NCBI GenBank assembly: GCA_002709085.1
Contig: PAPR01000043.1
Span: 49,625-113,624, forward strand
Length of the DNA: 64,000 bases
Direction: 5' to 3'
From: Pseudooceanicola sp.
GTDB taxonomy: Bacteria; Pseudomonadota; Alphaproteobacteria; Rhodobacterales; Rhodobacteraceae
A program made the translations under genes and the position numbers. This document shows positions 19,854-27,693 of the stretch, in pieces (within the stretch, counting starts at the first letter, position 1; each line of letters starts with the position of its first letter). The notes beneath the pieces are model-generated. The model ran no database searches. It was not told the origin of the DNA and was given only the letters and a program-made list of their open reading frames with translations.

Positions 19854-20520
19854 GGCGGGCCAACATTTCTTCGGCCAGGGCGATGCCTGCTGGGTGGCCG
19901 ACGTCGCACCATTCGCCCGGGTAGGGAATGACATGCAACGTGCCGCGTTCCAACATCCCGTCCCACAGCTTGTTCAGGGAAAAAGTCGTGTCGGGAATAT
20001 CGGCAAGCCCCTCAGTCCGGATAATCTGAGCGCCGGTATAGATCAGGCCCGGTCCGCGTGCGACAGGAGGGCCCGGCGTGAAATCACCGGGACTATCGTG
20101 GCCGATGGCCTTCTCGGGCGGCACACCCAAGAGCAAGGATTCCATCCCCTCGCGCCAATGCTCTTGAAGCAGACGCAGCGGGTTCACGCCGCCCCAGACC
20201 GCGTCGGAGTTCATTGTCCAGACCGGGCCATTCCCCAACAGCGGCAGGGCATGTCGCAGTCCCCCACCTGTGTCGAGGATTTTCGGTGTCTCCCGGATCG
20301 TCCGAACGCCCGTCCCGGCCAGGTGAGCGTCCAGTTGATCGGGCCTATAGTGCAGGTTTGTAACGATGGGGCCGGAGACCACCGGTTTGATCACATCCAA
20401 GGCGTGATCAATCAACGCGCGACCGGCGACCTCGACCAATGGCTTTGGCCGGTCGGCGGTCAGGGCACCCATCCGCGTGCCGAAACCGGCCGCGAACAAC
20501 ATCAGACCTCGCGGCATCAT
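19846..20520 (-). CDS. murU: Nucleotidyltransferase, MurU-like (MurNAc-1-phosphate uridylyltransferase)
   Basis: A 224-aa NTP-transferase. The N-terminal signature LMLFAAGFGTRMGALTADRP followed by KPLVEVAGRALIDHALD is the sugar-phosphate nucleotidyltransferase motif; VWTMNSDAVWGG supplies the metal-binding Asp. MurU converts MurNAc-1-P to UDP-MurNAc in the anabolic peptidoglycan recycling route. The assignment to MurU rests on the adjoining AmgK-like kinase, with which it overlaps by 4 bases (ATGA within ATGATG); the enzyme family alone would allow other sugar-1-phosphates. It is followed by addB with an 8-base overlap. Confidence 0.82.
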   Translation of the reverse strand: MMPRGLMLFAAGFGTRMGALTADRPKPLVEVAGRALIDHALDVIKPVVSGPIVTNLHYRPDQLDAHLAGTGVRTIRETPKILDTGGGLRHALPLLGNGPVWTMNSDAVWGGVNPLRLLQEHWREGMESLLLGVPPEKAIGHDSPGDFTPGPPVARGPGLIYTGAQIIRTEGLADIPDTTFSLNKLWDGMLERGTLHVIPYPGEWCDVGHPAGIALAEEMLARHV

Positions 20521-21515
20521 CGGCGCAACCTCTCCAACACATCCGCTGTTGGCGCGGGAAGGTCGGCACGGATCCGGGCTGCGATGGGGGCCAAGGCAGG
20601 ATGCTCCAGATTGCGCATCAGATGGGCCCAGACTCGCGGGATTAAATCGACGTAATGCGTCTTGCCGTCCCGACACGACAGGCGGGCAAAGACGCCGAGG
20701 ATCCGCAGGTTTCGCTGTGCACCCATGACATGATATTGCGCGTCGAATAGCGCCGGATCGAGTTGCTGTGCGGCCACGTAATGCGCCTTCATCGCGGCTT
20801 CGGCGGCTGGAGCGACATCGCGCCGTGCATCCATCAGCAGGGAGACCAGATCGTAGGACGGATCGCCGATCATCGCATCCTGAAAATCCAGCAGACCCAC
20901 CCGCGCTGACCCTTGCCGGTTCGGTAACCACAACAGGTTCTCCGCGTGATAATCGCGCAGGATCGTCACGGTAGTTTCCGAGTGTTTGCCCAAGATTGGG
21001 TCGAAATCCGCACTGAACGCCGCCTTCTTTTCCGGGTCGGCACCAAGTGTCTGCCCCAGGTACCAATCATAGGCCAAACCAGCCAATGGCGTCATGACAG
21101 CCACGTCATAATTGGCAAGTCCGGGCATTGGCGTAGCATTGTGCAGGACGATCAGCGCGTCGGTGGCGGCAGTATAGATCGCCAGTTCCGTGCTGTTGTC
21201 TGCGGCAACAACGCGGGCGAACAGATCGTCACCTAAATCTTCGATCAGCAGGAAACCGCTGGCGGTATCTTCGGCTATTATGTGCGGCGCGGCGAGGCCG
21301 AGCGTGGTGAGGTAGCGCGCCACGGCGACAAAGGGGCGCACGTCTTCACCCTTCTCCGGCGCGGCGTCCATCAGGACAGCGCTTTCTCCAGCCATGGTGA
21401 GGCGCTCATATTTCCGGTTGGATGCGTCCCCGGCCAGGGGTCGCCGTGTCGCCTGGGCCCAAGCTGTCGTCGCGAGGAAAGCCTCGGCTTGAGCATCGCG
21501 CAAAGTGTCAGGCAT
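20517..21515 (-). CDS. amgK: AmgK-like N-acetylmuramate/N-acetylglucosamine 1-kinase
   Basis: A 332-aa aminoglycoside-phosphotransferase-fold kinase. The catalytic loop ILRDYHAENLLWLPN (HxxN) and metal motif LLDFQDAMIGDPSYDLVSLL are intact. In Pseudomonas, Caulobacter and relatives the kinase of this type next to MurU is AmgK, which phosphorylates recycled MurNAc and GlcNAc at the anomeric position; that function is inferred from the pairing. The ATG at 21515 has GGAGACC upstream and overlaps the tsaE stop by 8 bases; upstream in-frame sequence belongs to tsaE. Confidence 0.85.
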   Translation of the reverse strand: MPDTLRDAQAEAFLATTAWAQATRRPLAGDASNRKYERLTMAGESAVLMDAAPEKGEDVRPFVAVARYLTTLGLAAPHIIAEDTASGFLLIEDLGDDLFARVVAADNSTELAIYTAATDALIVLHNATPMPGLANYDVAVMTPLAGLAYDWYLGQTLGADPEKKAAFSADFDPILGKHSETTVTILRDYHAENLLWLPNRQGSARVGLLDFQDAMIGDPSYDLVSLLMDARRDVAPAAEAAMKAHYVAAQQLDPALFDAQYHVMGAQRNLRILGVFARLSCRDGKTHYVDLIPRVWAHLMRNLEHPALAPIAARIRADLPAPTADVLERLRR

Positions 21516-21978
21516 GAAGGTCTCCGGGCAAAATCGTATCCCAAGATCGGGGACCGCGCGCGGTGATCTCGCGGCTGTCGACGTCGTCATGGGTGAAGCT
21601 CAGGGTTAACGCGTCCGAGGGCGCAAGGTCGCCGAGACGGTCGGGCCATTCGATCAGGCAAATCGCGGTTTCGTAAGCCTCTTCAAGGCCCAGTTCGACC
21701 ACTTCATCCGGGCTTGTCAATCGGTAGAGATCGGCGTGCCAAATTTCGCCCGCGTCGCTCTCATAAGTCTGTACGAGGGTAAAAGTGGGTGAGGGCACAT
21801 CCTCTGGTTCAGGCAGCAGGGACAGGATCAATTGGCGCGCAAAATGGGTTTTACCGGCACCGACTGGCCCTTCGAGCAGGATGACTGCGCCAGCAGAAAG
21901 CCGTGCCCCGATGCGCCGTGCCAAGTCCCGCGTGTCGTCGGGTGAGTGAGATTGATAGCGGCGGCGCAATTCGGTCAT
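21508..21978 (-). CDS. tsaE: tRNA threonylcarbamoyladenosine biosynthesis ATPase TsaE
   Basis: TsaE, 156 aa, is the ATPase that cycles the TsaD-TsaB complex during t6A37 synthesis on ANN-decoding tRNAs. The P-loop LLEGPVGAGKTHFARQ lies at residues 34-49, and PSPTFTLVQTYE plus the WHADLYRL segment are characteristic. It heads an overlapping run tsaE-amgK-murU-addB-addA. The catalytic partner tsaD is about 11 kb away in this window. Confidence 0.95.
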   Translation of the reverse strand: MTELRRRYQSHSPDDTRDLARRIGARLSAGAVILLEGPVGAGKTHFARQLILSLLPEPEDVPSPTFTLVQTYESDAGEIWHADLYRLTSPDEVVELGLEEAYETAICLIEWPDRLGDLAPSDALTLSFTHDDVDSREITARGPRSWDTILPGDLHA

Positions 21979-22022
21979 GCGCCGACATTATCGTCCTGCA
22001 CCCGACCTGCAAGAGGGCGCGG

Positions 22023-23576
22023 TCAGGCGGTGCCTTGAAACGCCACCTCGCGCAGGGCCGGTGTGGTGCGAAAGGCGGCGAGGGTCGCGCCCCCGTGCAA
22101 GGGTTTGAACCGGCAATCCAGCAGGCGACCATCCGACATGCGCACGGTGGCGTCCCATTCGCTGCGTTCTTCGAAACCGACGACGAAGTCGCGGAAATCG
22201 CCCCAGATCGGATCGGGATCACATAGCGACTGCCAATGCCGCGACGCATCACTGACCGAGATGTCCAGCGAGGGCGCATCCTGTGCCAGACCCCACAAAG
22301 CGCGATAGGATTCGTTGACGTAGCTCAATTGACCTTGCGGCGAAAACACCGCCAGCCCGTCATCCAGCGACTCCATTACGGCCTGTGACAGATCCAGTTG
22401 TTCGCGGAACCGTCGTGTCAAAGTCACCTCGGCGCTGATATCTTCGATGAGGAAGGCAACGGCCCCGTTGGGATGCGGACGCCCCGTAACGCGATAGGTG
22501 CGATCCGTGGGCAAGGTCCAGGTTTCCTGATATCTGCCATCCTCCGCCGCGGCGATAAGGTCGAGGATCTGATCCCGCCAGGATGCATAATTGCGCGGTT
22601 CCGGCATGATCTTTTCGTCGCGGAGTTTGTCGAAGAACGACAGGTAACCCGGTCGGCCCAGTAGATATTCGGTGTCGAGCGACGTCAGGTCGAGCAGTGC
22701 CGGATTAAACAGCGCCAAGCGGCGATTTCGATCGAAGATCGCCAAACCGGTGGCCAGTTGCGCGAAGGTCTTTGTCAGGGTCTGGACAAAATTCTGCTGT
22801 GCTGATTCCGCCTGGACAACCGCAGTTACGTCGATCGCGTGAAAGGTATGGACCCCCTTGTTCACCTCTTCCGTGATGTCGAACCAGCGATCCGGCTGAT
22901 CTTCGCCGGTCGAAAACCGCACGCGCCTTTGTTCCCGGTCCGGAAGGCTGGGCGTGGATTGCGCATCGGGTATGACGGGTCGCCCATCCGGGCGCGGCCC
23001 GCCTGCCTCGGTTTCGAGTTTGCGGTAAGCGCGGTTGGCCCAACAAACCAACCCCTCGCTATCTGTCATCCACACCGGGTGCGGCGAATTGCTGAACGCC
23101 CAGCTTGTCAGTTGCTGCACATGAGCCCGGTATTTGGTGCAGTGTTTGGGCATGGCGTGCACGCTGTCCGGATCCCGCAGGTCCAGAAAAGCGGTGTTCC
23201 CTTTGCGCACCAGCCGCAATTCTGCCGAGTCGTCGGCTTTGCGCGCCTTGAAGGACAAGTCGAAGTCACTGCCGGAGGCATCGCCGCCGAGAAACTCAAG
23301 CGGCAGACCGGCAAATCGGAAGGAGAAGAACTTGTGCAAGCCGGGTAGAGAATTGTCCCATGCCTCCTGCCGCAGCAAATTGCGAAGCGATGAGTCCCCC
23401 TCGACAACGCGTCCCTTGACCAGCCGCAAGCTGCCCCGAGAGGCTGGTTTTGGCCGGTTTAGTCTATATGTTCGATTCGTCGCCAGGATACACAGCCCGG
23501 CCATCGTAGCAGTCCCAAGACAAACGGCGATGATGACGCCGAATTCAACAAATCCAAGATACACGATATGCCCCAT
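22023..23576 (-). CDS. Membrane-anchored multi-PAS protein without kinase domain (DivL-like by context)
   Basis: A 517-aa protein with one N-terminal membrane helix (about residues 8-31) followed by three PAS-type units: about 145-235 (SWAFSNSPHPVWMTDSEGLVCWANRAYR), 265-365 (ATGLAIFDRNRRLALFNPALLDL) and 395-517 (SQAVMESLDDGLAVFSPQGQLSYVNESYRALW). No HisKA or ATPase domain follows; the chain ends after the third PAS unit. In Rhodobacter capsulatus a PAS protein called DivL, acting on the CtrA pathway, is encoded near regB, and the position here between tsaE and regB suggests the same family; this is inference from memory of synteny. It lies 73 bases downstream of regB on the same strand. Confidence 0.72.
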   Translation of the reverse strand: MGHIVYLGFVEFGVIIAVCLGTATMAGLCILATNRTYRLNRPKPASRGSLRLVKGRVVEGDSSLRNLLRQEAWDNSLPGLHKFFSFRFAGLPLEFLGGDASGSDFDLSFKARKADDSAELRLVRKGNTAFLDLRDPDSVHAMPKHCTKYRAHVQQLTSWAFSNSPHPVWMTDSEGLVCWANRAYRKLETEAGGPRPDGRPVIPDAQSTPSLPDREQRRVRFSTGEDQPDRWFDITEEVNKGVHTFHAIDVTAVVQAESAQQNFVQTLTKTFAQLATGLAIFDRNRRLALFNPALLDLTSLDTEYLLGRPGYLSFFDKLRDEKIMPEPRNYASWRDQILDLIAAAEDGRYQETWTLPTDRTYRVTGRPHPNGAVAFLIEDISAEVTLTRRFREQLDLSQAVMESLDDGLAVFSPQGQLSYVNESYRALWGLAQDAPSLDISVSDASRHWQSLCDPDPIWGDFRDFVVGFEERSEWDATVRMSDGRLLDCRFKPLHGGATLAAFRTTPALREVAFQGTA

Positions 23577-23649
23577 CTGTTGCCCAGCAAGGGAACCGCA
23601 TAAAGGTAAAGGTTCAGTTAATACCTCGCGTATTCGACGCTGATTGACG

Positions 23650-25047
23650 TCATATTTCGATCAACCGGTTTTCCCCGGCGGGAACAGGTGTATCCCCCGC
23701 CACCGCATCGATCTTTTCGCGCGGCCAGAGCACCTCTACTACCGCACCGGTTCGCTCGGCGTGCTGATCCGAAAGGGCGTAACGATCCGTGCCATTGGCA
23801 AAGGTCAACTCCGCCCCCGTACGTTCTAGCAGGGTCTTGGCGATGAACAGACCCATACCCATACCTTCGTAACCCGGTCTCTGGACGGGCTCATCGGCAG
23901 TGCGGCGTCGCCGCATGAAGGGGTTGCCGATCCGGCCGATGACCTGTGGCGCGTAGCCCTGCCCGTCATCCATGATCCGTACCGCGATCGTCTTTTCCGA
24001 CCAGCGTGCCTCGACCCAGACATTGGCAGAGGCGAAATCTACCGCGTTTTGCACCAGGTTGCGCATGCCGTGAATCAGTTCGGGACGTCGGAGGATGCTA
24101 GGGGTGCTGGCTTGGGAGTCTGCTTCCGGCGCGATGTCGAAATGGATGCGCTTGCCCCGGTCGCGGTGCGGATCGGCGGCCTCTTCGATGACGGTGGGCA
24201 GAGGTGCCTGGCGCAAGTGCAGATCGTCTTTCCCCGCCCGCCCCATGGAGCGCAGGATGTCGCGGCACCGGTCCGCCTGCTGGCGTATCAATTGCGCATC
24301 CTCGGCCAGATCGGGGCGGTCAGTTAGCTCTTCGGCAAGCTCGGAGGAGGCCAGTTTGATCGTTGCCAGCGGGGTCCCCAACTCGTGAGCCGCCGCAGCC
24401 ACGACGCCGCCGAGGTCGGTGAGCTTTTGCTCGCGCGCGAGGGCCAGCTGGGTCGCTTGCAGCGCATCCGACATGGAATGAAGTTCGGTCGCGATCCAGC
24501 GAGAATAGATCCCAAGGAAGATGATCGCGATGATGATCGCCAGCCATTGTCCAAACACAAAGACATCGGCGATTTGCAGGGTCGCGCCTTCCGCCGTCTT
24601 GAGAGGCAGGTAAACCTTTGTCAGCAGCGTGACGATCCCGATGGCGATGGTGCCCATGAAGAGGGTCGACCGGCCCGTCAACGCCATGGCCGAGACGGTG
24701 ACCGGCCCCACGACGAGGATGGAAAACGGGTTGTGCAGACCACCTGACAGATAGAGCAGCATGCCCAGCTGCAGTAGATCGAATAGCAGCATCAGAAGGT
24801 TCTCGACCTCGGACAACCGTTTGCTCTCGGGAAAGATGAAGCTGGCGACGAGGTTGCCGATGACAGAGGTGCCCACCACCACGAAGCACAGACCGTAGGC
24901 CAACGACAGTTCGTAGATCTGCCACGCGACGAGCAAGGCTGCCATCTGCCCGCTGATCGCGATCCACCGGAGGAGGATGATGGTGCGCAATCGGATCCAG
25001 TTGCCCCTGTCGCGGCCTTTGAGTACGTTGAAATGCGTGTCGCTCAT
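23650..25047 (-). CDS. regB: Redox-sensing sensor histidine kinase RegB/PrrB
   Basis: RegB (PrrB), 465 aa, is the global redox sensor kinase that phosphorylates RegA. Six membrane segments fill residues 22-185; the ubiquinone-site motif GGLHNPF is at 102-108. The H-box AAAAHELGTPLATI has His221, and the redox-active cysteine of the family is present as Cys261 in QQADRCRDIL. The N-box RNLVQNAVDFA and G-boxes DDGQGYAPQ and GMGMGLFIAK complete the kinase domain. The ATG at 25047 is preceded by AGGGAG. It is divergent from senC-regA across 150 bases, as in Rhodobacter. Confidence 0.96.
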   Translation of the reverse strand: MSDTHFNVLKGRDRGNWIRLRTIILLRWIAISGQMAALLVAWQIYELSLAYGLCFVVVGTSVIGNLVASFIFPESKRLSEVENLLMLLFDLLQLGMLLYLSGGLHNPFSILVVGPVTVSAMALTGRSTLFMGTIAIGIVTLLTKVYLPLKTAEGATLQIADVFVFGQWLAIIIAIIFLGIYSRWIATELHSMSDALQATQLALAREQKLTDLGGVVAAAAHELGTPLATIKLASSELAEELTDRPDLAEDAQLIRQQADRCRDILRSMGRAGKDDLHLRQAPLPTVIEEAADPHRDRGKRIHFDIAPEADSQASTPSILRRPELIHGMRNLVQNAVDFASANVWVEARWSEKTIAVRIMDDGQGYAPQVIGRIGNPFMRRRRTADEPVQRPGYEGMGMGLFIAKTLLERTGAELTFANGTDRYALSDQHAERTGAVVEVLWPREKIDAVAGDTPVPAGENRLIEI

Positions 25048-25197
25048 CGCGGCTCCCTCTCGGGCTGTGCGGTTGTGTCTGGTGTGCATAGCGATGCGGC
25101 CTTGATACTTGTGTCTTGCCATACCGGCCAATCCAGACAGGCAGTTTTAACCGGGCTTAACCGTTCGGGGGAACCCGCTATCGTACAGAGGATCGAC

Positions 25198-25821
25198 ATG
25201 ACCCGAATTTACGCCATTGCCGCCGCCGCCGTGATCGTCACCCTGACCGCTGTTTTATGGGTGGTGAGCAGGGACGGCAGCGACGATCAGTTTGCACAAT
25301 GCCGCGCCAGCGCGATTGCCGGCGGTTCTGATCAGATCGGCGGATCTTTCACCCTGGTGGACGAGGCCGGCGCGACTGTCACCGATGCGGAGGTCATCGA
25401 CGAACCGGCTCTGATCTATTTCGGCTACACCTATTGCCCGGACATCTGCCCGATGGATGTCGCACGCAACGTTGAGACGGTCACCCTGCTGGAGGACCGA
25501 GGCTATTCGGTCAAACCAGTCTTCATCACCATCGACCCGGAACGCGACACGCCCGAACAATTGGCGGAATTCACCGACTACCTTCACCCCCGCATGGTTG
25601 GCCTGACCGGATCGGCAGAGCAGATCAAGGCGGCGAGCAAAGCCTATCGCACCTACTACAATGCGCATAAATCGGGAGAGGACGATGAATTCTACCTCGT
25701 CGATCATTCGACCTTCAGCTACCTGACGCTGCCGGAGTCCGGTTTTGTCGAGTTTTTCCGCCGTGACCAGCCATCGGATCAAATAGCCGACTCGATTGCC
25801 TGTTTCCTCGACGCTGCCTAG
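25198..25821 (+). CDS. senC: SCO1/SenC/PrrC family copper chaperone
   Basis: SenC/PrrC, 207 aa, a membrane-tethered thioredoxin-fold copper protein needed for cytochrome c oxidase assembly and linked to RegB signalling in Rhodobacter. An N-terminal signal anchor (residues 4-23) precedes a periplasmic domain with the copper ligands Cys80 and Cys84 in YTYCPDICPMD and His170 in LVDHSTFSYL. The ATG at 25198 is used; further upstream in-frame sequence lies in the regB-senC promoter region. regA begins 84 bases downstream. Confidence 0.95.
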   Translation: MTRIYAIAAAAVIVTLTAVLWVVSRDGSDDQFAQCRASAIAGGSDQIGGSFTLVDEAGATVTDAEVIDEPALIYFGYTYCPDICPMDVARNVETVTLLEDRGYSVKPVFITIDPERDTPEQLAEFTDYLHPRMVGLTGSAEQIKAASKAYRTYYNAHKSGEDDEFYLVDHSTFSYLTLPESGFVEFFRRDQPSDQIADSIACFLDAA

Positions 25822-25905
25822 TCGTTTCTGACGATTTGACGCTGGCCTGACTGCGGGATAGAACCGACCAACCGCGAACGGGCTTAGCGCCGGGAGACTT
25901 CTTGC

Positions 25906-26454
25906 ATGATCGATGATCTCGACTTGGGCCAGGACAGGACCCTGTTGCTGCTGGACGACGATGAGCCGTTCCTGAAGCGACTCGCCAAGGCGATGGAAAA
26001 ACGTGGCTTCGACGTCGAGACTGCGGAAACTGTGGCTGCGGGTCGTGCCATCGCCACCGCCCGCCCGCCTGCCTACGCCGTCTGCGATCTGCGACTGGGC
26101 GATGGAAATGGTCTCGACGTGGTTGAGGTGCTGCGTGAAAAGCGCCCCGATTGCCGGGTTGTCGTGCTGACCGGCTATGGGGCCATCGCAACCGCCGTGG
26201 CCGCGGTCAAGATCGGGGCCACGGATTATCTGGCAAAGCCCGCCGATGCGACCGACATCACCAACGCCCTGCTGGCGAGGGGGGATGAATTGCCGCCACC
26301 GCCGGAAAACCCCATGAGCGCCGACCGTGTCAGGTGGGAGCACATTCAGCGGGTTTACGAATTGTGCGACCGCAACGTCAGCGAAACCGCGCGGCGTCTG
26401 AACATGCACCGCCGGACCTTGCAGCGCATTCTGGCGAAACGTTCGCCGCGCTGA
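25906..26454 (+). CDS. regA: Redox response regulator RegA/PrrA
   Basis: RegA (PrrA), 182 aa, is the DNA-binding response regulator paired with RegB, controlling respiration, carbon and nitrogen fixation and, where present, photosynthesis genes. Acidic pocket LLLDDDEPF (15-23), phospho-acceptor Asp61 in AVCDLRLGDGNGL, and the Lys in DYLAKPADATD are present. The C-terminal Fis-type helix-turn-helix NVSETARRLNMHRRTLQRIL (about 157-176) is the family's highly conserved DNA-binding domain. GGGAGAC precedes the ATG. The usual downstream hvrA is absent; a convergent GNAT gene ends 3 bases away. Confidence 0.97.
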   Translation: MIDDLDLGQDRTLLLLDDDEPFLKRLAKAMEKRGFDVETAETVAAGRAIATARPPAYAVCDLRLGDGNGLDVVEVLREKRPDCRVVVLTGYGAIATAVAAVKIGATDYLAKPADATDITNALLARGDELPPPPENPMSADRVRWEHIQRVYELCDRNVSETARRLNMHRRTLQRILAKRSPR

Positions 26455-26457
26455 CCT

Positions 26458-26940
26458 TTAGAGGTCATAGCGTTTAAGCACCTGATCGACAATCTGGCCT
26501 GAGGCGAGGCGGACACCCTCGACCCGGCCATATGTCTCGAACCCGCGGCTTTGATAATAGATCAACCCGCCCTCGTTGTCTGTCCGGATCGTGGCGTTGA
26601 TCCAGCGGTAGCCGATGGCGAGGGCCGCATCCCTGGTTGCGTCGAACAGTGCCGATCCAATGCCGATCCCGGTTTGTCCGATCCGAGCGAAGGTGGCGAT
26701 GTTGGCGACCTCGGGGCCATGATCCTTGTGCGGCTCGACCCACTGAAACCCCAGGATCATGCCAGTGTCGTCCTCGGCCACGTGCCAGATCGCACCTTGG
26801 CCGCCGCTCATCCGGATGGCGATGTCGTTGCGCGTGACAGCCTCAGTCAGGGCCGTCGTGCCACCCGCCGAGATCACTTCATTCAAAAGCTCTGCCATTT
26901 GTCCCGAATCCAGCGAAACAGCACGTCGAACATGGATCAT
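26458..26940 (-). CDS. GNAT family N-acetyltransferase
   Basis: A 160-aa acetyltransferase of the GNAT fold. The acetyl-CoA pyrophosphate loop appears as RIGQTGIGIGSALFD (about residues 86-100), a variant of Q/RxxGxG/A, followed by the helix-strand region INATIRTDNEGGLIYYQSRGFETYGRVEG typical of the last third of the fold. The substrate cannot be predicted. It overlaps the HD-domain gene upstream by 4 bases (ATGA), so the two are probably co-expressed. Confidence 0.88.
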   Translation of the reverse strand: MIHVRRAVSLDSGQMAELLNEVISAGGTTALTEAVTRNDIAIRMSGGQGAIWHVAEDDTGMILGFQWVEPHKDHGPEVANIATFARIGQTGIGIGSALFDATRDAALAIGYRWINATIRTDNEGGLIYYQSRGFETYGRVEGVRLASGQIVDQVLKRYDL

Positions 26941-27536
26941 TTGATCTGTTTCAAAAGGTCGGCATGGCGACGGGTGAAATCGTGCCGAACCTCGATGGGC
27001 GGACGCAGCGTGATGTCCAGCCCTTCGATCAGCGCCGGATCCGGGTGGCCAAAGAACTTGTCAGCCTCACCGATGGAAAAACCGGCAATCTGCACCGCCT
27101 CCATCCAGGCACTGACGCGGTCGGCCTTCTTGATCTTTTTCTTCAGGACCGCAGGCGTGACAGCAGGAAGGCCAAAGCGAATGTGGATGGCAGAGGTCAG
27201 ACGATCATCGAGCGCGCCGTATCCCGGCCCGACCGCCGCCTTGACCGGGGAAATCATGTCCCCGATCACGTATTCCGGCGCGTCGTGAAGGAGCGCTGTC
27301 AGACGGTGCGCTGGTTTCGCAGCAGGCTCCATCCGGCCGAACAGCGTCTCAACTAGAAGCGAATGTTCGGCGACGGAATAGGCAAAATCGCCGGAGGTCT
27401 GTCCATTCCAGCGTGCGACAAAGGCAAGGCCATGGGCAATATCCTCAATCTCGATATCTACCGGAGTTGGGTCCAGCAGATCCAGTCTGCGCCCCGAGAG
27501 CATCCGCTGCCACGCCCGTGCCTGTTTCGCCATCAT
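26937..27536 (-). CDS. HD-domain phosphohydrolase (YfbR-like)
   Basis: A 199-aa HD-superfamily protein. Metal ligands appear in [14 protein letters not shown] (His), [16 protein letters not shown] (His-Asp) and the later Asp in ALIEG or SAIHIRF surroundings; HDAPE followed by IGDMISPVK is typical of YfbR-like 5'-nucleotidases and related HD hydrolases. The specific substrate is unproven. ATG at 27536 or 27533 could be used (GGAGG lies 2 or 5 bases upstream). It diverges from ahcY, with an inverted repeat between them. Confidence 0.82.
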   Translation of the reverse strand: MMAKQARAWQRMLSGRRLDLLDPTPVDIEIEDIAHGLAFVARWNGQTSGDFAYSVAEHSLLVETLFGRMEPAAKPAHRLTALLHDAPEYVIGDMISPVKAAVGPGYGALDDRLTSAIHIRFGLPAVTPAVLKKKIKKADRVSAWMEAVQIAGFSIGEADKFFGHPDPALIEGLDITLRPPIEVRHDFTRRHADLLKQIK

Positions 27537-27570
27537 CGCCTCCGTTTCAGATGGAATACTGGGAAAGGAG

Positions 27571-27607
27571 TGCGGAGTCACCGGCCAGGGATGCAAAAAA
27601 CTCCGCA
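27571..27607. repeat. Perfect 8-bp inverted repeat between HD gene and ahcY
   Basis: TGCGGAGT (27571-27578) and ACTCCGCA (27600-27607) are perfect complements separated by 21 bases that end in an A-run. It lies about 90 bases before the ahcY start and 35 bases before the HD gene start, so it could be an operator or RNA hairpin for either. I see no known SAH or SAM riboswitch core around it. Confidence 0.45.
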
Positions 27608-27693
27608 ATGTCGGACGCACCCCTGCGCCTTGCCGAAAACAGGGCCGGGTGCTACTGGCGATGACACCTTCGGACCTATCGGGAGCCGCCCCC

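Noticed and set aside
27537..27693. A SAH or SAM-type riboswitch ahead of ahcY
   Set aside because: No known conserved core was found; only a long-spaced inverted repeat is present.
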